NCBI GenBank assembly: GCA_022769845.1
Contig: JALEIO010000106.1
Span: 1 to 9,035 of the forward strand
DNA length: 9,035 nucleotides
Reading direction: 5' to 3'
DNA from: Oscillospiraceae bacterium
GTDB taxonomy: Bacteria; Bacillota; Clostridia; UMGS1810
Under the pieces are notes generated by a model. It did not search any database and was not told the DNA's origin. It saw only the letters and a program-made list of their open reading frames with translations. This document shows positions 1-4,197 of the stretch, piece after piece. The first letter of the stretch is position 1, and every line of letters starts with the position of its first letter. The translations under genes were made by a program, and so were the position numbers.

Positions 1-1
1 A

Positions 2-121
2 AATGTGGTTATAAAAAAGCCTGATTTTTTCAAATCAACCAATAATGTGCTTGTGCATATTTTTGACAATTATATGATGTTTAACTATAAAATACCATAT
101 ATGCATAAGGTCTGCGGATAA
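2..121 (+). CDS. 3' end of an unidentified gene (partial)
   Basis: An open frame runs from the left edge to a TAA at 119-121 and gives about 39 residues ending in HKVCG. The start lies outside the window. The stop is followed after 9 nt by a strong + strand hairpin terminator, which is the main reason to read this as a real gene end and not chance. The visible tail is rich in Phe, Tyr, Asn and Met with no motif I recognise, so no function is proposed. It could be a chance open frame in AT-rich DNA, but the frame-to-terminator spacing is typical of a genuine gene. Confidence 0.45.
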   Translation, partial: NVVIKKPDFFKSTNNVLVHIFDNYMMFNYKIPYMHKVCG

Positions 122-130
122 AATGCCTTA

Positions 131-169
131 GCAAAACGAGGGTTAATTACGGTCCTCGTTTTGCTTTTT
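131..169 (+). terminator. Intrinsic terminator of the left-edge gene
   Basis: An 11-bp perfect stem (GCAAAACGAGG at 131-141 pairs with 154-164) closes a 12-nt loop and is followed by TTTTT. A further G-U pair (142/153) forms only in the + strand RNA, which supports + orientation. Confidence 0.85.
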
Positions 170-252
170 CAAAAAAAGATGCAATCATTTACAATATCTG
201 CAAGCGTATCAGTGTTGTAAAAGAGTAATTTTAAGAAAATTCACCAAACACA

Positions 253-300
253 ATGCACCGCTTTCTACCTAAAAACAGGCGAAAGCGGTGCGTTATTTTT
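253..300 (+). terminator. Second + strand intrinsic terminator
   Basis: A 13-bp stem (253-265 with 281-293, core GCACCGCTTTC) is followed by ATTTTT. The 254/292 pair is U-G in the + RNA and would be a mismatch in the minus RNA, so it points to + strand use. No gene lies between this hairpin and the one at 131-164; it may be a tandem back-up terminator or end a short untranslated RNA. Confidence 0.65.
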
Positions 301-304
301 CGAG

Positions 305-390
305 GAAAAGTTTCGGAGTGAACAGAATTTGTGTGCGATGGCTGAAAATGCTCTGATTTTAGCAAACCATCCATTACTCCGAAACTTTTC
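305..390. repeat. Long inverted repeat with 15-bp perfect arms
   Basis: Arms at 305-319 (GAAAAGTTTCGGAGT) and 376-390 are perfect reverse complements separated by 56 nt. Shorter pairings lie nested inside (337-341 with 367-371, and 345-349 with 356-360), so the whole stretch can fold into one imperfect hairpin. TTTTTG follows the right arm on the + strand. It could be a large-loop terminator, a small MITE-like element or part of a structured RNA; no flanking target-site duplication is evident. Confidence 0.55.
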
Positions 391-427
391 TTTTTGTAAA
401 AATCCCATTACTGTGGCGTTTTCGGGC

Positions 428-467
428 AAAAAAACAGAACCGCAATTTTGTATCAAAATTACGGTTC
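428..467 (-). terminator. Minus-strand intrinsic terminator
   Basis: Read on the minus strand, GAACCG.AATTTTG (467-454) pairs with 450-437 around a 3-nt loop. It forms 14 continuous pairs, one of them a U-G that would be a C-A clash on the + strand. The stem is followed by TG and seven T residues (434-428). Both features fix the direction as minus. It would end RNA entering from the 500-914 side. Confidence 0.75.
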
Positions 468-528
468 AGATTTGGTGCGCGTGTTCTTACAGGACTTATG
501 CAAAAATGGTGTAAAATCAAGGGTTTCA

Positions 529-630
529 GCGTGCCAAAGGCACGCAATATCGTAAAAAGGTGGTAGCGACAGCGAGCCGTCGTGAGGGCGTTTACAACCG
601 AACAGGAGCGCCAAGCGTGCCTTTTTACGA
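529..630. other. Highly structured non-coding segment, possible three-way junction
   Basis: A perfect 7-bp hairpin (GCGTGCC 529-535, loop AAA, GGCACGC 539-545) is followed by an outer 11-bp perfect stem (550-560 with 620-630, TCGTAAAAAGG). Inside that stem sit two further helices, 567-570 with 579-582 and 587-590 with 609-612. GCGTGCC recurs at 615-621 and could compete for 539-545. No reading frame of note crosses it. The arrangement resembles a structured RNA or a dispersed repeat; I do not recognise a named RNA family. Strand is undecided, although the nearest promoter and terminators favour minus. Confidence 0.45.
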
Positions 631-667
631 AAAAGGAAGAGCAGCGGTATGAGCGAACTCTGATTTT

Positions 668-705
668 AAAAAAAATCAGAGCAAGCGATATAAAGCTTGC
701 TCTGA
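668..705 (-). terminator. Strong minus-strand intrinsic terminator
   Basis: On the minus strand TCAGAGCAAGC (705-695) pairs perfectly over 11 bp with GCTTGCTCTGA (686-676) around an 8-nt loop. Eight T residues (675-668) follow directly. The downstream bases 667-658 can pair with 681-672 in a competing 10-bp hairpin that shares CTCTGA with the terminator stem. Confidence 0.85.
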
Positions 706-914
706 CGTGCCTCTGTACCCCAAGGCTGATAGAATTACACGAAAGGTTATAAACGAGCTTTTCGGTTTCATTTTTTAATTGGCAGTTTCAATTATAATAA
801 CATGGTTTCTCTTTTCAGCCTTCTTCAATATATCACTTGAACAATTTGTTATATGCTTATGTCAATTTTCCCTCAAAATTTTATGTAGTCTTCTTGCTAT
901 TATGCATAAAATCC
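668..914 (-). ncRNA. Candidate minus-strand untranslated transcript, about 245 nt
   Basis: An extended -10 promoter (928-920) and a strong terminator (705-668), both on the minus strand, bracket this interval. It holds no open frame with a ribosome binding site. The longest minus-strand frame near its 3' end (771-676, 31 codons) has no Shine-Dalgarno sequence and its stop lies inside the terminator stem. The simplest reading is a small RNA or a leader for something lost. Readthrough would reach the second terminator at 467-428. Transcription is inferred from signals only. Confidence 0.35.
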
Positions 915-919
915 TTTAC

Positions 920-948
920 ATTATACCACAGAATTTTGCATTCGTCAT
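920..948 (-). promoter_or_regulatory. Minus-strand extended -10 promoter
   Basis: On the minus strand TGGTATAAT (928-920) is an extended -10 box with a perfect TATAAT. Seventeen nt upstream lies ATGACG (948-943), a 4/6 match to TTGACA. It points towards the hairpin-rich stretch and the terminator at 705-668. The region is AT-rich, so a chance match is possible. Confidence 0.45.
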
Positions 949-1028
949 CATTTTTAGAATAAATTCATCTAATTTATCATCATTTATTTATAAATCTACA
1001 AAAAATACTGAAAATTATTCCTAAACTA

Positions 1029-1057
1029 TTGAAAAAATCATAAATATATGGTACAAT
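1029..1057 (+). promoter_or_regulatory. SigA-type promoter of the XRE/helical-protein operon
   Basis: TTGAAA (1029-1034), a 17-bp spacer and TACAAT (1052-1057) form a near-consensus vegetative promoter. Transcription would begin near 1064, about 50 nt before the XRE start codon. No other candidate of comparable quality lies ahead of this operon. Confidence 0.8.
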
Positions 1058-1112
1058 AAATTATCTTATTTGTGTTAGATCTAATCAATCGATGCTGACA
1101 GGAGCGGCGAAT

Positions 1113-1328
1113 ATGATAAAAAATAATATAGAAGTAGATGTAAAAGTAAAGTGCATAGAAAACGGACTGACCCAGGCACAACTGGCCGAGGAAATCGGAA
1201 CCACAGGCCAGTATGTCAACCGCATCATCAAAAAGCAGGATGGTGTTGTAAATAAGACCTTCGTGCAGATGATGGAGGCTCTTGGCTATGATATTGAACT
1301 GACCTATGTGAAGAGAGAATGTAAATAA
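1113..1328 (+). CDS. Small XRE-type helix-turn-helix DNA-binding protein
   Basis: This 71-residue protein is essentially one Cro/C1-type helix-turn-helix. Residues 19-40 (LTQAQLAEEIGTTGQYVNRI) form the helix-turn-helix, with typical spacing of Gln, Ala, Gly and the recognition-helix Asn-Arg. A short tail reads ALGYDIELTYVKRE, an ending I associate with small clostridial XRE regulators. The start is placed at ATG 1113 because AGGAG (1100-1104) lies 8 nt upstream; the earlier in-frame ATG at 1092 has no such site. It sits directly behind a SigA promoter and 34 nt before the next gene, so the two are probably co-transcribed. It likely binds its own promoter region. Solo XRE regulators of this size accompany many accessory modules, so the target is a guess. 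Confidence 0.85.
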   Translation: MIKNNIEVDVKVKCIENGLTQAQLAEEIGTTGQYVNRIIKKQDGVVNKTFVQMMEALGYDIELTYVKRECK

Positions 1329-1362
1329 TGTCTACTTAAAAAACAGTATAAGAGGTGTTCCT

Positions 1363-2625
1363 ATGCAAGTTACCGAAAATATTATGCAAACAGTAAAAAA
1401 TACTATTGCTTTGTCAATTAAGATTAATACGCATCGTGGATATATAGGATGGAACAGTTGTGATAATATATGTATAGATATGAATAATTGCTTGGATATG
1501 TGCTATGACACTTTGGCATTACATGAATATATTGCCGTACTTGAGACAGCAACTTATATTTTGGTTTCCGGAGTAAAATTGGCATCTTATGCGGACAGCA
1601 GCTCGGGAATGCTTACAGACGTTATTATGCGTACATATGATCTAATTGATAACTGTACAAAACCAATAGAAAAACAGGACAAACAAATAAGGTATAAAGC
1701 GCTTACGATAATTATAAGAGAAGCAAAGAAAAAAGCATTTGATGGCTGGCCTGATTGGCAGTATGAATTATTAAAATGCGGGGTTTGTCTTTGTGATGAA
1801 AAAAGTGCCAAGAAATTAGAGAAAGCACTTGATTCAATATTGGACACCGAACAGGAGAAATACATATCCGAATATAGAAACTGCGAGGATTTGATTGTAA
1901 GGTATTTATTGCATAGACATTTATACGGCAAGGAACGTACACATGAGGAATTGTACAAAAATCTTGATATTAAGGAACTGCGAATTATTGCTATAAAAGA
2001 TGCTTTAGAAGACAAAAATTATGATGAGGCAGAAAAGCTTTGTTTAGAGAAAGCACAGGAAGATAAATCGTGGCATTATCAAAGCAGTAATCCGGAAGAT
2101 TGGAACAATTTGTTGTTTGACATATATAAAAAATCAAATAATACAGACAAGCAAATCACACAGGCAAAGAAGCTGCTGATGATGGGTAATGAAAGGTTTT
2201 GGAATGTTTTAAAACAGCTCTATGCAGATAGAGGCGAATGGGAAGACAAATATGTATTTTTGTTAGATGAGTTAAAAAACAGTAATAGAAAAGTATGTTA
2301 TCGCAGTATTCTTGTTGCAGAAAATGAGAAAAGGAGATTGCTTGAAGATGTAAAGGAAGATGCCTCAGATTTATTTTCTTATGGTGAATATTTAGTAGAA
2401 GATTATCCGGAACAGATTTATGAGCTATGTTACAATTTGATTCGCAATAACTGTGCTGAAGCTAAAGACAGACGAGAATATAAGAAAGTAACAAGCCAAA
2501 TTAAACAGCTGATAAAATGGAAAGGCAATGAGAAAGCAAAAATCCTAATAGAAGAACTAAAGCTAATATACAAAAGAAGACCGGCATTATTGGATGAGTT
2601 AAGTAAAGTGGAAAAGAAGCTTTAA
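1363..2625 (+). CDS. Helical-repeat protein like the C-terminal part of SWIM zinc-finger proteins, finger absent
   Basis: A 420-residue, charged, almost entirely alpha-helical soluble protein without signal peptide or membrane segment. ATG 1363 follows AGAGGTG (1351-1357) by 5 nt. Residues 25-97 (GYIGW, then CLDMCYDTLALHEYIAVLE) and the end (YKKVTSQIKQLIKWKGNEKA, then RRPALLDEL at 405-413) resemble the helical C-terminal region of clostridial SWIM zinc-finger proteins. Residues 200-235 read like a TPR-style helix pair. The SWIM finger itself (CxCx(n)CxH) that precedes this region in full-length relatives is missing, and the good ribosome binding site argues for a free-standing form, not a fresh truncation. 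No catalytic motif is visible; protein or nucleic-acid binding is the likely role. The upstream XRE gene is probably its operon partner. Family assignment is from memory of the pattern and moderately secure. Confidence 0.75.
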   Translation: MQVTENIMQTVKNTIALSIKINTHRGYIGWNSCDNICIDMNNCLDMCYDTLALHEYIAVLETATYILVSGVKLASYADSSSGMLTDVIMRTYDLIDNCTKPIEKQDKQIRYKALTIIIREAKKKAFDGWPDWQYELLKCGVCLCDEKSAKKLEKALDSILDTEQEKYISEYRNCEDLIVRYLLHRHLYGKERTHEELYKNLDIKELRIIAIKDALEDKNYDEAEKLCLEKAQEDKSWHYQSSNPEDWNNLLFDIYKKSNNTDKQITQAKKLLMMGNERFWNVLKQLYADRGEWEDKYVFLLDELKNSNRKVCYRSILVAENEKRRLLEDVKEDASDLFSYGEYLVEDYPEQIYELCYNLIRNNCAEAKDRREYKKVTSQIKQLIKWKGNEKAKILIEELKLIYKRRPALLDELSKVEKKL

Positions 2626-2630
2626 AGGAA

Positions 2631-2666
2631 TATGATTATTTCCTCATAATCATAGAGGTTTTGTTT
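2631..2666 (+). terminator. Terminator after the helical-repeat gene
   Basis: TATGATTAT (2631-2639) pairs perfectly over 9 bp with 2646-2654 around a 6-nt loop. After GAGG comes TTTTGTTT. The stem is AT-only, so it is weaker than the others, but it lies 5 nt past the stop codon. Confidence 0.55.
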
Positions 2667-2992
2667 GAAAAATCCCAACATACCGATAGGTTGTATTGGA
2701 ATCAATATTGTCCCTTGTCGATAGACAATCCACAGAAACATTTCCGTATACAACAAGGGTTGTTTTTGCGTTTATACTGACCAATCAAGCCATGTGGAGT
2801 GTGTCGTTTTGATGTCAAGAACGGAATAAAATTACTACAAAAAACCTTTATATAAGGCGTTTTTGAAATTTGAAATCATTTACAAACAACCTATTCACTT
2901 GCAGATATTTAATTTTTATGCGTGAAATTCAAGGGGTTGAGTTGACAGAATGAAAACTGTATGGGTTGAGTAGATAAGATAGTTATGTATTA
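2667..2992. other. Intergenic region with small hairpins, no gene seen
   Basis: No frame of useful length with a ribosome binding site is present. CCCTTGT (2712-2718) can pair with 2753-2759, and ACAAC (2750-2754) forms a weak 5-bp hairpin with 2759-2763 before TTTTG. A symmetrical hairpin at 2838-2865 (C and five A, CCTT, loop, AAGG, five T and G) could act as a weak bidirectional terminator. The stretch may be decayed mobile DNA, given the gene fragments immediately downstream. Confidence 0.4.
2934..2971 (+). repeat. Direct repeat pair GGGTTGAGT
   Basis: GGGTTGAGT occurs at 2934-2942 and again at 2963-2971, a 29-bp pitch. Both copies are followed by purine-rich GA-containing sequence. They lie 42 nt upstream of the DUF262 fragment start. 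A regulator site or a recombination by-product are both possible. Confidence 0.4.
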
Positions 2993-3013
2993 ATGTACGA
3001 AGGAGATGAAGAT

Positions 3014-3193
3014 ATGCGTCCGGACAAAGTTTGGTTATTCGGAGACTTGTTAGAGAAAAATAAGCGAGTGTTCAAGGTGCCAGTGTATCAAAGAAATTAT
3101 GATTGGACAAACATTCAGTGCGAGAAACTATATCAGGACATTATGATCGCTATAACAAAACCGCAAGAACCCAAAAGCCGGAGTATATCGTAA
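3014..3193 (+). pseudogene. DUF262 (GmrSD-like) gene, 5' fragment only
   Basis: ATG 3014 follows GAAGGAG (2999-3005) by 8 nt. The first 45 or so residues read as the N-terminus of a DUF262 protein, including VPVYQRNYDW (22-31), the conserved IPxYQRxYxW-type motif, then a Lys-Leu-Tyr-Gln-Asp-Ile helix. DUF262 is the N-terminal ParB-like nuclease-type domain found in GmrS-like modified-DNA restriction enzymes and relatives, usually followed by hundreds more residues. Here the frame changes to an unrelated sequence at roughly 3135-3145 and stops at 3193 after 59 residues. The rest of the gene is replaced by an amidase fragment in another frame. The start signals are intact, so a short peptide may still be made, but no enzyme can result. 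Confidence 0.75.
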
Positions 3194-3375
3194 TTCACGA
3201 TACAGGCAACACAGGAAAAGGCGCCAATGCAAACGCACACTTTAACTACTTCAACGGTGGCAACAGAAACTCATCTGCTGATTTCTTTGTGGATGATACG
3301 CAGGTTCTGCAGGTCAATGACTACACAAAATATTACACTTGGCACTGTGGTGACGGCAAAGGAAAATACGGTATA
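3139..3375 (+). pseudogene. N-acetylmuramoyl-L-alanine amidase, internal fragment
   Basis: In a frame one base off the DUF262 fragment, residues read HYDRYNKTARTQKPEYIVIHDTGN and on to WHCGDGKGKYGI. These match the first part of an amidase_2-type cell-wall hydrolase of phage or cell origin. IHDTGN carries the first zinc-ligand histidine (codon 3196-3198) and WHCGDG belongs to the second strand pair. The usual continuation (Asn/Ser-Ile-Gly-Ile-Glu region and the last zinc ligands) is absent: identity ends at codon 3373-3375, after which the sequence is antisense to another gene. It has no start signals of its own. It is a remnant, probably of a prophage or endolysin gene, left by deletion or recombination. 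Confidence 0.75.
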
Positions 3376-3434
3376 CCACTTAGTAACAATACTGCGATAG
3401 CAGCTGCCGCAAATAATTTTGTTTTGTTTGCCAA
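3333..3434 (-). pseudogene. 5' end of a lipoprotein-like gene, truncated
   Basis: On the minus strand AGGAGG (3447-3442) stands 7 nt before a TTG start at 3434. The frame then reads MANKTKLFAAAAIAVLLLSG, a classic Lys-positive, Ala/Leu-rich export signal ending in the Leu-Ser-Gly that normally precedes the lipobox cysteine. At exactly that point (3375) the gene meets the amidase fragment, and the remaining codons to TAA at 3333-3335 are antisense amidase sequence. The interpretation is that a lipoprotein gene lost everything after its signal peptide. A weak promoter (TTGATA 3484-3479, 17 nt, TATCAA) lies upstream. A short secreted peptide cannot be excluded. Confidence 0.55.
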
Positions 3435-3519
3435 GATATGACCTCCTAACAATTATTGATAATTTTACAACTAATCATTATCAAGAAATCCTTAATAATT
3501 CACCCTTGCAAGCATCAAG

Positions 3520-3550
3520 GCAGCACCGCACAAGAATTGTGCGATGCTGC
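3520..3550 (-). terminator. Hairpin ending the small secreted-protein transcript
   Basis: Read on the minus strand, GCAGCA.CGCACAA (3550-3537) pairs with 3533-3520 around a 3-nt loop. It makes 14 continuous pairs, one of them U-G; on the + strand that position is a C-A mismatch, so the minus-strand RNA is the selected one. It begins 9 nt past the stop codon. No T-tract follows, so it may act as an RNA 3'-end stabiliser or an imperfect terminator. Confidence 0.6.
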
Positions 3551-3559
3551 TATCTTTAA

Positions 3560-3994
3560 TTATTCGGCATCTTCGGTATCTTCCGCATTCGGAAGCGCGG
3601 GATTTTCGCCTTTAAACGCTTTTCTGCCGGACTTGGGCGCGTTATTCATCGGCTTGAAATCGCCCGATTCAATAGCGGCGATTCTCTCGTCGTACTGCTC
3701 CTGCGTTATCTCGCCCGCTTCAAGCTTTTCGGCAAGCTTTGCTTTCATATCTTCGAGCATCTGCGCCTTTTCCTCTTCCGTAAGCTCAGGTTTTTCTGAA
3801 GGCTGACCGTTCATTTTACCAAAACCTTTGCCCATTGGCTTAAACTCTCCCGCCTTTGCTTCCAAATTCATTGAAAAAGCGGGGCGGTTACCTCTTTTCA
3901 CTGTCTCGTCCGTATCAGCCGCGAAAGCGGATATGCTGCCGAGAGACAATGCTACGGCGGTAACTACCGCAAATACCTTTGTTGTGTTTTTCAT
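3560..3994 (-). CDS. Small secreted charged protein, Spy/DUF2680-like appearance
   Basis: The 144-residue product starts at ATG 3994, chosen because AAGGAGG (4010-4004) lies 9 nt upstream and because a signal peptide begins there (MKNTTKVFAVVTAVALSLGS, cleavage after AFA at residue 25). The mature part is very polar. A Gly/Met/Pro-rich stretch (FKPMGKGFGKMNGQPSEKP) precedes a helical block LTEEEKAQMLEDMKAKLAEK that continues as LEAGEITQEQYDERIAAIE. The C-terminus is acidic. The LTEEE start and Glu/Lys helices recall small exported proteins such as Spy/CpxP or DUF2680, but the resemblance is loose. There is no membrane anchor or sorting signal. The gene follows the sensor kinase and has its own promoter with the same operator as the beta-helix gene, so it is probably an output of this two-component system. 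Function unknown; a cell-surface or stress-buffering role is a guess. Confidence 0.85.
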   Translation of the reverse strand: MKNTTKVFAVVTAVALSLGSISAFAADTDETVKRGNRPAFSMNLEAKAGEFKPMGKGFGKMNGQPSEKPELTEEEKAQMLEDMKAKLAEKLEAGEITQEQYDERIAAIESGDFKPMNNAPKSGRKAFKGENPALPNAEDTEDAE

Positions 3995-4150
3995 GGTTAT
4001 TAACCTCCTTGAAATAAATTGATTATAAGCTATCCAAACACCTTGACGGTAACGCAGATACAACAAACGCTAATGTAGAAGAAAAAACAGTGCGCACTAT
4101 TTTTCTAAGCGTTTTTGTACGCTCGTATGTAAAATGATTTATTTAGCTTA
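3995..4150 (-). promoter_or_regulatory. Long 5' leader of the small secreted-protein gene
   Basis: If transcription starts about 7 nt after the -10 box at 4163-4158, the leader is near 155 nt. It contains the palindrome AGTGCGCACT (4089-4098) followed on the minus strand by G and six T. It also contains a hairpin AGCGT/ACGCT around 4122-4106 whose 3' arm could instead pair with AGCGTT near 4072-4067. A separate TATAAT (minus strand, 4027-4022) just ahead of the ribosome binding site could be a second, proximal promoter, though its -35 region is poor. Attenuation is possible but unproven. Confidence 0.35.
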
Positions 4151-4157
4151 TGCCACT

Positions 4158-4190
4158 ATAATAAATCGCCAAGGTTAAACAAAGGTTAAA
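4158..4190 (-). promoter_or_regulatory. Operator and -10 box for the small secreted-protein gene
   Basis: On the minus strand two identical half-sites TTTAACCTT (4190-4182 and 4179-4171) are separated by TG, an 11-bp pitch typical of OmpR/PhoB-family direct repeats. Exactly 7 bp later comes the -10 box TATTAT (4163-4158). There is no separate -35 box, as expected when an activator occupies that position. The site begins 7 nt past the kinase stop codon. The same layout recurs at 7805-7773. Confidence 0.75.
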
Positions 4191-4197
4191 AATTCAA

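Noticed and set aside
265..514. Overlapping frames on both strands (265-456 minus, 329-514 plus)
   Set aside because: They run through the inverted repeat and terminator hairpins, have no ribosome binding sites and are explained by repeat structure.
676..771. 31-codon minus-strand frame in the candidate small RNA
   Set aside because: No Shine-Dalgarno sequence, and the stop codon lies inside the terminator stem; kept only as a remark on the RNA.
779..1024. + strand frame of 81 codons rich in Phe, Ile and Ser
   Set aside because: It starts at TTG without a ribosome binding site, lies in very AT-rich DNA and overlaps the minus-strand promoter and the approach to the XRE promoter.
1587..2015. 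Minus-strand frame of 142 codons
   Set aside because: Shadow of the 420-aa gene, with no start signals and no promoter.
3456..3806. + strand frame across the small secreted gene
   Set aside because: Antisense shadow of a gene with a clear signal peptide and ribosome binding site on the minus strand.
3995..4066. Upstream extension of the small secreted protein by 24 codons
   Set aside because: It would bury the signal peptide and ignore the AAGGAGG at 4010-4004 that sets the start at 3994.
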